From Allonocardiopsis opalescens (GTDB lineage: Bacteria > Actinomycetota > Actinomycetes > Streptosporangiales > Streptosporangiaceae): a stretch of 64,000 nt of DNA. Within the stretch, counting starts at the first letter, position 1. Every line of letters starts with the position of its first letter. Positions 27,715-36,518 of this stretch are shown in pieces. The DNA lies in assembly GCF_003002095.1 (NCBI RefSeq), contig NZ_PVZC01000003.1, positions 372,001 through 436,000 of the forward strand, in the 5' to 3' direction. The translations under genes and the position numbers were made by a program. The notes below the pieces were generated by a model that searched no databases, had not been told where the DNA came from, and was given only the letters and a program-made list of their open reading frames with translations.

Positions 27715-30507
27715 TCAGTCCTCCCCGTCCGACAGGTCAGGTACGTCGTTCTCCCACCAGTACAAGCGCAGTCCGGACTGGTAGGTCCTGCCCCGGTACT
27801 CCCCGCCCACCTGCATACCCTGACCGCCGACTCCGGTGTCGTCCCCGATCACGCCGCGGCACCCACCGCCCTCCGGCGATGTGTCGACCTCGGTGCCGGT
27901 GCACATGTTGTTGCTGGTCCCGCCCGAGACGATCTGGTAGTCGCTACCCAGATGGTCCACGAGGTTCTGCTCGGCGTGCACGCCGCGGTGGGCCGGTTTG
28001 TAGATATAGCCGAGATCTTGGATGATCCTCATCGCCTCAGCCGACGGTGCGGTGCCGCTCGTCGTCACCCAGTATTCGTACCGCCCGGTCCGCTGGTTGT
28101 AGACCTCTGCCACCGTGTACACCGGCGGGTGGCTGTTGTGCGTACCCATCAGAAGATGCGCGATGTCCGCGAAATGCATCGCGTCCTCTATGGTGCCCGC
28201 CGGGCGGTCCGGGCACTGCTGCCTGGGCGGGTTCGCTGAGTCGTTGTGGACGAGGACGTCGGTACCGCCGGCCGCCACATGGTAGGTGTGCAGGTCCGCG
28301 ACGGTCAGGTTGTAGACCTGCTGGTAGGCGACGGTGCGGACCGACGCCGTCTCGACCTGGACGGAGGTGCCCGCCGGGGTGGTGAGCAGGTCGCCGGGGC
28401 GCAGGTCCTCGGCGTCGGTCCAACTGCGGTCGGATGCCACCCAGAAGGGGTGTTCGTCGGTCGCGGTGACGGTGCCGCCGCCGGCCAGGTCGAGGGTGAC
28501 GAGGGTCTTGCGGCCGTCGCCGCGGATCAGGTCCGTCACCGGCCGGGGGCCCGACTCGCCGGTCGCGGGGTCGTGCGCCCACACCAGGTCGCCGACCGCC
28601 ACGTCCTCGATGTCCAGGTGGGTCCCGTCGGCGAGCAGGACCGGGGTGTCGGCGACGAAGCTGTTGTGGGTGCAGCGCCCCAGCCCATCCTGGTCGTCCT
28701 GCTCGTCGTCCTGCTCGTCGTCTTCGTTGTCGAACCGGTCCCGGTTGCGGTCCTCCGCCTCCCGGTAGGTGTCGTCGTTCGGCCCGCAGCGGTCGCTCCA
28801 CTGCCAGGGCGCCAGGGCCGGAGCCCAGCCGGCGACCACGCACTCCGAAATCGGGGGACGGCTCTGGTCGTCCTGGTCGTCGCGGACGATGCAGTCGTCC
28901 GGCTCGCACTCGTCCCGGTCGTCGTCGTCCGGCGCGCAGTCGCGGTCGAAGCGGCTCTGCGGGCTGCCCGGCTCGCATCGGGGCCGGCCGTCGTCCCGGT
29001 CAGGCTCGTTGCCCCGGTCCTCCCCGTCCTCTTCGTCGTCGCGCTCGTCGCCGGGCTCGCAGTTGTCGGTGGAGGTGGGGTACGGGTAGGCCGGGAAGTC
29101 GATGCACCGGTCGTCTTCGGGCCGGTCGTCCTCTGGCTCCTCGTCTTCGGGCCGGTCGTCCTCGTCCTCGGGCTCGTCGCCGGGCCCGTCCTCCGGCCGG
29201 TTCCCGGGCGAGTCGTCGTCCTGGCCGGGGCCGCAGCCGTCGATGGAGACCGGGTACGGGTAGGCCGGGAAGTCGATGCACCGGTCGTCCTCGGGCCGGT
29301 CGTCCTCGTCGTCCTCAGGCCGGTCGTCCTCCGGGGAGTCCTCGTCGTCCTCCGGCTGGTCGTCCTGTGAGTCGTCGTCGTCCTCGGGCCGGTCGTCTTC
29401 GTCTTCGGGACGGTCCTCGGGCCCGTCTTCGGGGCGGTTCCCAGTTGAGTCGTCGTCCTGGCCGGGGCCGCAGCCGTCGATGGAGACCGGGTACGGGTAG
29501 GCGGGGAAGTCGATGCACCGGTCGTCTTCGGGCCGGTCGTCCTGTGAGTCGTCCTCGTCCTCAGGCCGGTCGTCTTCGTCTTCGGGCCGGTCGTCCTCGT
29601 CCTCCGGACGGTCTTCTGGCTCGTCCTCGGGCCGGTCCTCCGGGGAGTCCTGGTCGTCGTCCTCGTTGGGGCCGCAGCCGTCGGTGGAGACCGGGTACGG
29701 GTAGGCGGGGAAGTCGATGCACCGGTCGTCTACGGGCCGGTCGTCCGCCGGCTCCTCCTCGTCCTCGCGCTCGTCCTCCGGTCGGTCGTCCTCGTCCTCG
29801 GGCCGGTCGTCTTCGGGCTCGTCCCCGGGCCGGTCGTCCTCCGGGGTGTCCGGCCGGTCGCAGTCGTCCACCCAGATCCACGGCGCCACGGCCGGCATGA
29901 AGCCGGGCCGGATACAGTCCTCGGGCGACGGTTCGCCATCGCCGGGCTCGTCCCCGGGCCGGTCCTCCGGCTCGTCGTCGCCCGGACCGCCGTCACCGGG
30001 TTCGTCCTCCGGTCCCTCGTCCTCCGGCCGGTCCTCGCCGGGCTCGTCGTCGCCGGGCTCGTCCTCGGGCCGGTCCCCCGGGCGGTCCTCGCCGGGCTCG
30101 TCGTCGCCCGGTTCGTCATCAGGCCCGTCCCCGGGCGAATCTCCGGGTTCGCCCTCGGGCCCGTCGCCGGGCTCGTCCTCCGGTCCGTCGCCGGGGCCGT
30201 CGTCGCCGGGCTCATCGTCGCCCGGCTGGTCCCCGGGCCCGTCGTCCGGTCCGTCCCCGGGACCGTCGCCGTCGGGGTCGCCCTCGCCGTCGGGGTCGCT
30301 CTCGTCGCCAGGCTCGGTGTCGTCGCCGGGAGCGGTGCTTATCCCGTCCGCGCAATCCTCATCCATAAAGAGAACGCAGACGGCCGAGCGGATCGACATG
30401 TCCACACCCGCCGTCATCGACGCGGTTACCAGGGCGAGCAGCAGTAATGACGACAGGCACAGGAGTGCCGCGTATTCGATAAGGCTCGCGCCCTCGTCTC
30501 GACGCAT
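27715..30507 (-). CDS. Polymorphic toxin: pilin-like N-terminus, acidic Cys-module stalk, Hint domain, putative deaminase tip
   Basis: A 930-residue protein with GGGAG before the start. Residues 1-45 (RRDEGASLIEYAALL plus a hydrophobic helix) look like a Flp/TadE-type prepilin N-terminus: cleavage after Gly and Glu at +5. Residues 55-600 are Asp/Glu/Pro/Gly-rich with four C-IDFPAYPYP-C modules. A Hint (self-cleaving) domain runs from Cys612 (CTHNSFVADTPVLLADG) to His754-Asn755 (VLVHN). The last 175 residues contain HAE (844-846) and Cys869 and Cys883, a zinc-site pattern suggesting a nucleic acid deaminase, though Cys spacing is wider than the usual CxxC. It is probably exported, cleaved by Hint and delivered to competitors. 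An immunity-like remnant and a second cassette follow. Confidence 0.75.
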   Translation of the reverse strand: MRRDEGASLIEYAALLCLSSLLLLALVTASMTAGVDMSIRSAVCVLFMDEDCADGISTAPGDDTEPGDESDPDGEGDPDGDGPGDGPDDGPGDQPGDDEPGDDGPGDGPEDEPGDGPEGEPGDSPGDGPDDEPGDDEPGEDRPGDRPEDEPGDDEPGEDRPEDEGPEDEPGDGGPGDDEPEDRPGDEPGDGEPSPEDCIRPGFMPAVAPWIWVDDCDRPDTPEDDRPGDEPEDDRPEDEDDRPEDEREDEEEPADDRPVDDRCIDFPAYPYPVSTDGCGPNEDDDQDSPEDRPEDEPEDRPEDEDDRPEDEDDRPEDEDDSQDDRPEDDRCIDFPAYPYPVSIDGCGPGQDDDSTGNRPEDGPEDRPEDEDDRPEDDDDSQDDQPEDDEDSPEDDRPEDDEDDRPEDDRCIDFPAYPYPVSIDGCGPGQDDDSPGNRPEDGPGDEPEDEDDRPEDEEPEDDRPEDDRCIDFPAYPYPTSTDNCEPGDERDDEEDGEDRGNEPDRDDGRPRCEPGSPQSRFDRDCAPDDDDRDECEPDDCIVRDDQDDQSRPPISECVVAGWAPALAPWQWSDRCGPNDDTYREAEDRNRDRFDNEDDEQDDEQDDQDGLGRCTHNSFVADTPVLLADGTHLDIEDVAVGDLVWAHDPATGESGPRPVTDLIRGDGRKTLVTLDLAGGGTVTATDEHPFWVASDRSWTDAEDLRPGDLLTTPAGTSVQVETASVRTVAYQQVYNLTVADLHTYHVAAGGTDVLVHNDSANPPRQQCPDRPAGTIEDAMHFADIAHLLMGTHNSHPPVYTVAEVYNQRTGRYEYWVTTSGTAPSAEAMRIIQDLGYIYKPAHRGVHAEQNLVDHLGSDYQIVSGGTSNNMCTGTEVDTSPEGGGCRGVIGDDTGVGGQGMQVGGEYRGRTYQSGLRLYWWENDVPDLSDGED
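29058..29725 (-). repeat. Four Cys-module repeats within the toxin stalk
   Basis: Each unit encodes DDRCIDFPAYPYP(V/T)S.D.C followed by a variable (D/E)(D/E)RPED tract. Units end near 29110, 29284, 29521 and 29725, so periods are about 173, 237 and 204 bp. The two Cys in each unit are 16 residues apart and could form a disulfide loop. Related single modules occur nearer each end (CIRPGFMPAVAPWIW and CVVAGWAPALAPWQW). Confidence 0.85.
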
Positions 30508-30636
30508 CGACTTACTCCCGTTGTCCGACCTGTAGACCGTCTCCGTCGCAAAGCTAGAGAGGTCCGGAGGGGCGGACCAGGGCCCCCGGGCCGGGCCGGG
30601 GGACCCAATCGGAAGAATATTCCGTTTCCACTCGGA

Positions 30637-30775
30637 TTGTTACCAGCAGATTTCTTCGCAGCTCAGTGGGCCGGTATCGGAGCGCTTCGCGCCCAGGGGC
30701 ATGCGGAAGGGGGCCCAGTCGCAACTGGCGATCAAGTGGTGACCTGGCCCTACGGAGAAATCATTTTTGGGCCCC
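30637..30775 (-). repeat. Flanking repeat X1 (upstream copy)
   Basis: Partner of the repeat at 27297-27425, lying 130 bp upstream of the toxin start. An 85-codon minus-strand ORF ends here (start 30897, stop 30640), but only its last ~37 codons are similar to the other copy, so coding status is uncertain. The order X-toxin-immunity is suggested for both copies. The region 30508-30938 holds no other gene. Confidence 0.5.
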
Positions 30776-30938
30776 TGAAATACCGTTCCGCTTTCGGGGC
30801 GAGGGCGGATCTCCGGCGCGCGCAACGATATCGGCGCCTTCCGCGAATCCGCTGCGGAAGAAAGCGCACCGAAAGGGCCGAGAGTGCGACAGGCCATGAT
30901 CCCATGATCCGGCCACCGCCATTCCGGAGCGGCGCCGC

Positions 30939-33900
30939 TCAGCCGCCCAGTTCGGCCATGGCCTTCCTGATCCGCTTGTCGGAGACGGGATAGGCGGTGC
31001 CGACCGGCTGGGCGAAGTAGCTGACCCGCAGCTCCTCGATCATCCAGCGGATCCGGCGCAGCGGCTCGTCGGCGCGCTCGGCGGGCGGCCGCTGCCCGAG
31101 CAGCCGCTCGTAGGACTGCCGCACCTGCTCCACCTGGGCGATGTACATCTGGTCGCGGCGCGGGTTCTCCGGCAGCTTGTCCAGCCGCCAGCCGATCGCG
31201 CGCAGATAGCGCTCCACGTCGGGCAGCCGCGCCCAGCCGGTGTCGGTGACGAACCCGGGGTACACCAGGCCGGCGATCTGGTTCCTGATGTCGGTGAGCG
31301 AGGGCAGTAGCGCCAGGCTGACCGTGCCCCGCAGCCGCCGGTCCACCTCGTGCGCGGCGGCCAGCACCCGCGCCACCCGCTCCACCGCCTCGGCCGCGGT
31401 GTGGTGGAGGTCGGCCCGGACTGCGTCGCGCAGCTTCGCGAAGGCCGGCTCGTCCCACACCGGGCCGCCGTGGTCGGCGAGCAGCTTGTCGACCGCGGCG
31501 GCCACGCAGGCGTCGAAGAGTTCGGCCGTGCTCCGGTACGGGCTGTGCCCGAGCGCCAGCCGGCGCGGCCCCGGCAGCCGCTGCTGGATCGACTTGGCCG
31601 GCGACGGCAGGGTGAGCAGCAGCAGCCGGCGGGTGCCCTGCCACATGGCGCGCAGCTGCTCGTCCTCGGTGTCGAACAGCCGGATCGCCACGCTCGCGCC
31701 CTCGTCCACCAGCGCCGGGTAGGCGCGGATGGCGTGCCCGGCGCGGCCCTGGGCGGCGCGGCCCGGGGCGTGGTCCTGCTCGAAGGTGCGCGGCAGCGTG
31801 CCGAAGGTCCAGTCGGTGAGCCCGCTGCGCTCGATCCCGCTCGCGGCGGCGGCGAACTCCGCCCGCATCCGGTCCTTGAGCCGGGTCCGCAGCGCCTCCA
31901 GGTCCTTGCCCTCGGCGACGGTCGCGCCGGCGTCGTCGACGATCCGGAAGGTCATCAGCAGGTGGTCGGGCACCCGGTCCAGCTGCCAGGCGTCGGCGGG
32001 CACCGCGTCGGGGGCGCCGCCCAGCCGGCGGCTCAGCTCGGCGGCGAGCGCCTCCCGCAGCGGCCCTTCGCGCGGTTTCAGCCGGCCCAGCACCGCGGCG
32101 GCGTGGTCGGGCACCGGCACGAAATTGCGCCGGATCGCCTTGGGCAGCGCCCGGATCAGCGCGGTGACCAGCTCCTCGCGCAGCCCAGGCACCTGCCAGT
32201 CGAAGCCCTCGGCGCCCACCTGGTTCAGCACCGGCAGCGGGATGTGCACGGTCACGCCGTCGGCGTCCGCGCCCGGCTCGAATGCGTAGGTGAGCCGCAG
32301 CCGGATGCCGTCGGGGGTGGTCCAGGTGTCGGGGTAGTCGGCCTCGCTGACCTCGTCGACCGCCTCCCTGACCAGCATCGAAGCCGAGAAGCTGAGCAAC
32401 TCGGGCTGGCTGCGGCGCGCCTTCTTCCACCAGGCGTCGAAATGGCGGCCCGACACCACGTCGGCCGGGATCCGCTGGTCGTAGAACTCGAACAGGGTGT
32501 CGTCGTCCACCAGGATGTCGCGGCGGCGGGCGCGGTGCTCCAGCTCCTCCACCTCGGCCAGCAGCCTGCGGTTGTCGTGGAAGAAACCGTGGTGGGTCTG
32601 CCAGTCGCCCTCCACCAGGGCGTGCCGGATGAACAGCTCCCGCGACAGCTCCGGGTCGATCCGGCCGTAGTTCACCCGGCGCTGCGCCACGATCGGCACC
32701 CCGTACAGGGTGACCCGCTCGTAGGCCATCACCGCCGCCTGCTTCTTCTCCCAGTGCGGCTCGCTGTAGTGGCGGCGCACCAGGTGGCCGCCGAGCGCCT
32801 CGGCCCACTCCGGCTCCACCCGCGCCGCGATCCGCCCCCACAGCCGGGAGGTCTCGACCAGCTCAGCCGCCATCACCCAGCGCGGCGGCTTCTTGAACAG
32901 CCCCGACCCGGGGAACACCCCGAAGCGGGCGCCGCGCGCGCCCAGGTACTCGTTCTTGTCGGCGTCCTTGACCCCGATATGGGACAGCAGCCCGGCCAGC
33001 AGCGACTGGTGGACCGCGGCGTAGCGGGCCGCGGCGGCCGCGTCGTCGGGCGCCTCCCCGGCGTCGCCCCCGGCCGGCTCCTCGGGGACGGTGACGCCCA
33101 GGGTGCGCACGACCTGCCGCAGCTGGCTGTAGATGTCCTGCCACTCCCGCACCCGCAGGTAGTTCAGGTACTCGTTCCGGCACATCCGGCGGAACTGGTT
33201 GGACGACAGCTCCGAACGCCGCTCCCGCAGATAGCGCCAGAGGTTCAGGTACGCGGAGAAGTCGGACTCGCGGTCGGCGAAGCGGGCGTGCTTCTCGGCC
33301 GCCGCCTGCTGGGCGTCGGCCGGGCGCTCCCTGGGGTCCTGGATGGACAGCGCGGCGGCGATCACCATCACCTCGCGCACGCAGCCGTTGCGGTCGGCCT
33401 CCAGCACCATCCGGGCCAGCCGGGGGTCCACCGGCAGCTGCGCCAGCTTGCGGCCCAGCGGGGTGAGGCGCTTGGCGGGGTCCTTCGCCGCCGGGTCGAG
33501 CGCGCCCAGCTCCTCCAGCAGCTGCACGCCGTCCTTGATGTTGCGGCGGTCCGGCGGGTCGATGAACGGGAAGGCCGCCACATCGCCGAGCCCGGCCGCC
33601 GACATCTGCAAGATCACCGAGGCCAGGTTCGTACGCAGGATCTCGGCGTCGGTGAACTCCGGCCGGGACAGGAAGTCGTCCTCGGAGTACAGCCGGACGC
33701 AGATGCCCTCGGCCACCCGCCCGCAGCGGCCCTTGCGCTGGTTCGCGCTGGCCTGCGACACGGGCTCGATCGGCAGCCGCTGCACCTTGGTGCGGTGGCT
33801 GTAGCGGGAGATCCGCGCGGTGCCCGGATCGACCACGTAGCGGATGCCGGGCACCGTCAGCGAGGTCTCGGCCACATTGGTGGCCAGCACCACCCGGCGG

Positions 33901-34967
33901 CCGGAGTGCGGCTGGAACACCCGGTGCTGCTCGGCCGACGACAGCCGCGCGTACAGCGGCAGGATCTCCAGCTCGCCAGGGCGCCGGTCCTTGGCCAGCG
34001 CCTCGGCCGCGTCCCTGATCTCCCGCTCGCCGCTGCAGAACACCAGGATGTCGCCCGGCCCTGCCGCGCACAGCTCGTCGACGGCCTCGCCGATCGCCTG
34101 GAACACGTCGCGGTCGGCGTCGTCGCGGGCGCCCGCGCCCGCCGGGCCCTCGGAGCCCGACACGATCGGCCGGTAGCGCACCTCCACCGGGTAGGTGCGG
34201 CCCGACACCTCCACCACCGGCGCCGGGCGGCCGTCAACGGCGAAGTGCTCGGCGAAGCGGTGCGGGTCGATGGTCGCCGAGGTGATGACGACCTTGAGGT
34301 CGGGCCGCTTGGGCAGCAGCTGCTTGAGGTAGCCGAGGATGAAGTCGATGTTCAGGCTGCGTTCGTGCGCCTCGTCGATGATCAGGGTGTCGTAGCCGCG
34401 CAGCATGCGGTCGCGCTGGATCTCGGCCAGCAGGATGCCGTCCGTCATCAGCTTGACCAGGGTGTTCTCGCCCACCCGGTCGGTGAAGCGCACCTGGTAG
34501 CCCACGGCCTCGCCGGTGGTGGTGCCCAGCTCCTCGGCGATGCGGTCGGCCACCGTGCGCGCGGCCAGCCGCCGCGGCTGGGTGTGGCCGATCATGCCGA
34601 GCACACCCCGGCCCAGCTCCAGGCAGATCTTGGGCAGCTGGGTCGTCTTGCCCGAACCCGTCTCGCCGGCGACGATCACCACCTGGTGGTCGCGGATCGC
34701 CGCCAGGAGGTCGTCCTTCTTCTGGCTGACCGGCAGCTCCGCCGGATAGGTGATCGGCGGGACGGAGGCGCGGCGGCCGCGCACCCGCTCCTCGGCGCGA
34801 TCGGCGTCGGCGGCGATCTCGGCGATGGCGGCCGCGCGCCGCGCCTCGTCGGTGACCCTGCGTACGCCGTCGAGCCGGCGCTGCAGCCGGCGGCGATCGC
34901 TCGGCATCAGCTCCGGCAGGCGTGCTCTCAGCTCGGCGAGCGGGGATCTCCCGGTGGACGTACCCAT
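30939..34967 (-). CDS. hrpA: ATP-dependent RNA helicase HrpA (DEAH box)
   Basis: A 1342-residue DEAH/RHA helicase, close to the usual ~1300 residues. Walker A GETGSGKTT is at about 101-109, DEAH at 198-201, SATID follows as motif III, and the motif VI region reads QRKGRCGR. Helicase-C, HA2 and OB-fold regions follow, then the long HrpA-specific DUF3418 C-terminus (YPVSDKRIRKAM). The start at 34967 is preceded by AAGG; the frame is open to 35141 but that part is non-homologous. HrpA rescues stalled ribosomes and remodels RNA in E. coli; its role in actinomycetes is less known. Single-gene unit. Confidence 0.95.
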   Translation of the reverse strand: MGTSTGRSPLAELRARLPELMPSDRRRLQRRLDGVRRVTDEARRAAAIAEIAADADRAEERVRGRRASVPPITYPAELPVSQKKDDLLAAIRDHQVVIVAGETGSGKTTQLPKICLELGRGVLGMIGHTQPRRLAARTVADRIAEELGTTTGEAVGYQVRFTDRVGENTLVKLMTDGILLAEIQRDRMLRGYDTLIIDEAHERSLNIDFILGYLKQLLPKRPDLKVVITSATIDPHRFAEHFAVDGRPAPVVEVSGRTYPVEVRYRPIVSGSEGPAGAGARDDADRDVFQAIGEAVDELCAAGPGDILVFCSGEREIRDAAEALAKDRRPGELEILPLYARLSSAEQHRVFQPHSGRRVVLATNVAETSLTVPGIRYVVDPGTARISRYSHRTKVQRLPIEPVSQASANQRKGRCGRVAEGICVRLYSEDDFLSRPEFTDAEILRTNLASVILQMSAAGLGDVAAFPFIDPPDRRNIKDGVQLLEELGALDPAAKDPAKRLTPLGRKLAQLPVDPRLARMVLEADRNGCVREVMVIAAALSIQDPRERPADAQQAAAEKHARFADRESDFSAYLNLWRYLRERRSELSSNQFRRMCRNEYLNYLRVREWQDIYSQLRQVVRTLGVTVPEEPAGGDAGEAPDDAAAAARYAAVHQSLLAGLLSHIGVKDADKNEYLGARGARFGVFPGSGLFKKPPRWVMAAELVETSRLWGRIAARVEPEWAEALGGHLVRRHYSEPHWEKKQAAVMAYERVTLYGVPIVAQRRVNYGRIDPELSRELFIRHALVEGDWQTHHGFFHDNRRLLAEVEELEHRARRRDILVDDDTLFEFYDQRIPADVVSGRHFDAWWKKARRSQPELLSFSASMLVREAVDEVSEADYPDTWTTPDGIRLRLTYAFEPGADADGVTVHIPLPVLNQVGAEGFDWQVPGLREELVTALIRALPKAIRRNFVPVPDHAAAVLGRLKPREGPLREALAAELSRRLGGAPDAVPADAWQLDRVPDHLLMTFRIVDDAGATVAEGKDLEALRTRLKDRMRAEFAAAASGIERSGLTDWTFGTLPRTFEQDHAPGRAAQGRAGHAIRAYPALVDEGASVAIRLFDTEDEQLRAMWQGTRRLLLLTLPSPAKSIQQRLPGPRRLALGHSPYRSTAELFDACVAAAVDKLLADHGGPVWDEPAFAKLRDAVRADLHHTAAEAVERVARVLAAAHEVDRRLRGTVSLALLPSLTDIRNQIAGLVYPGFVTDTGWARLPDVERYLRAIGWRLDKLPENPRRDQMYIAQVEQVRQSYERLLGQRPPAERADEPLRRIRWMIEELRVSYFAQPVGTAYPVSDKRIRKAMAELGG

Positions 34968-35112
34968 ACCTTGCCCAAGAATAGGCAGACCTCGTAGTGC
35001 TTGGCTCCTGGTTTTCCCCGCCCTCAACGGCGCGGCCCGCCGCGCGCATTCCGCGCCCCGGCCCGCCGAAAAGCGGTGGACCCACCGCGCCGCGCGCCGA
35101 GACCATAACGGT

Positions 35113-35946
35113 ATGGAACGTACCGACTCACACAGGCTCACCGACGAGGTGCTCGCCTACTACCAGGCCGGCCGCGAGCACGGCCGCCTCCGGGCCGGCC
35201 GGGACCGCCTCGAACTGCTGCGCACGCGCGACATCCTCCGCCGCCTGCTGCCGCCTGCCCCGGCGCGGGTGCTCGACGTCGGCGGCGGCACCGGCGTGCA
35301 CGCCGCCTGGCTGGCCGAGGACGGGTACGACGTCCACCTGATCGACCCGATGCCGCTGCACATCGAGCGGGCGGCGGAGCTGCCCGGCGTGCGCGCCACC
35401 ATCGGCGACGCCCGCGAACTCGACGCCGCCGACGCCGCCGCCGACGCGGTGCTGCTGCTCGGGCCGCTCTACCACCTGGCCGAGCCCGCCGACCGCGCCC
35501 TGGCGCTGAGCGAGGCGGTGCGCGCCGTGCGCCCCGGCGGCCTGGTCGCCGCCGCCACCATCAACCGCACCTCGCCGCTGCACGACAGCCTCTACCACGG
35601 CTGGTACCAGGACCCCGCGCTGCGGTCGATGGTCGACACCGCGACCGCCACCGGCCGCCTCGTCTCGGCCGGCCTCGACGCCCCCACCGGCGGCTTCGAC
35701 GCCTACCTGCACGACCCCGCCGAGATCCTCGCCGAGTTCACCGCCGCAGGGCTGCCCGCCGCCCGCCAGTACGGCATCGAGGGCGCCGCCTGGCTGCTGC
35801 CCACGATCGACACCTGGCTCGACGACCCCGAGCGCCGCACCACCCTCCTCGACGCCCTCCGCGGCGTCGAGGAGCACCCGCACCTGCTGGGCGCGAGCGG
35901 CCACCTCCTCACGGCGGCGTTCCGGCCGCGGCCGTCCGCGAACTGA
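35113..35946 (+). CDS. Class I SAM-dependent methyltransferase
   Basis: A 277-residue methyltransferase. The SAM-binding motif I is VLDVGGGTGVHAAWLA (near residues 53-68), post-I acidic residue is in HLIDPM, and motif III-like RAVRPGGLVAAATI follows. The C-terminal half resembles actinobacterial methyltransferases of unknown substrate. The ATG is the first start in the frame consistent with family length. It stands alone, divergent from hrpA. Confidence 0.85.
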   Translation: MERTDSHRLTDEVLAYYQAGREHGRLRAGRDRLELLRTRDILRRLLPPAPARVLDVGGGTGVHAAWLAEDGYDVHLIDPMPLHIERAAELPGVRATIGDARELDAADAAADAVLLLGPLYHLAEPADRALALSEAVRAVRPGGLVAAATINRTSPLHDSLYHGWYQDPALRSMVDTATATGRLVSAGLDAPTGGFDAYLHDPAEILAEFTAAGLPAARQYGIEGAAWLLPTIDTWLDDPERRTTLLDALRGVEEHPHLLGASGHLLTAAFRPRPSAN

Positions 35947-36118
35947 CGGCGCGGGACCCGCGCAGCGGTACCGGGGCGGACCCGCCCCGGAACCGCTGCG
36001 CGGCGGACCGCACGGCGGCGTGCCGGTGCGGACACGGCAGGCACTCCTGCGCCGCCGCACTGTGGGCGCGCCCGTGCCGACCGATGCCGGAGAACCGAGA
36101 AGGACACACCCGCACCCG

Positions 36119-36230
36119 GCGACCTGTGCACAAGTCGACCGCATCGGACCCAACCGTCCACAAGCCGCACTACGCATGGCTTTGCGCGGGCGTCACCTGG
36201 AAGAATGGAACTCGGGGGGGTACCCCCGAC
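36119..36230 (-). repeat. Paired-box intergenic element, copy B
   Basis: Same 112-bp length and layout as 13701-13812. Reading the minus strand: GGGGGTACCCCC palindrome, TCCATTCTTCCAGGTGA, then boxes TTGTGGACGG (36163-36154) and TTGTGCACAG (36133-36124), 30 bp apart. The segment GATGCGGTCGACTTGTGCAC is identical to copy A. Confidence 0.7.
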
Positions 36231-36330
36231 GGGGGCCCTTGCGAGTCGTGGCCCCGACCACGCTCCACCGTCATCGGGCCCAGGCCCGACCGGTCGACCC
36301 GATCCTCCGGCAGGCTCCACCAATACGGGC

Positions 36331-36443
36331 ATGCGCCTGTGCACAGCCCGGCCACACCGGCGCACGCCATCCACAAGCCGCACCGACGCACACCGTGGCG
36401 CGGCCTCACCTGGAAGAATGGAACTCGGGGGGTACCCCCGAGC
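36331..36443 (-). repeat. Paired-box intergenic element, copy C
   Basis: Lies about 100 bp from copy B in the same orientation. Hairpin CTCGGGGG-TAC-CCCCCGAG (approximate), GTTCCATTCTTCCAGGTGA, boxes TTGTGGATGG (36376-36367) and CTGTGCACAG (36346-36337), again 30 bp apart. The 35947-36518 gap contains copies B and C and no gene. Confidence 0.7.
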
Positions 36444-36518
36444 GGCCATACGCCCCGCCCCCACACAAGCCGAGGCGCCCCCGTCCGTTGACGGCGGCGC
36501 CCCGGACACGGGTGGGAC

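Noticed and set aside
28246-30535. Ser-rich and Val-rich plus-strand ORFs opposite the toxin
   Set aside because: Antisense of the repetitive Asp/Glu/Pro stalk; low-complexity with no start signals.
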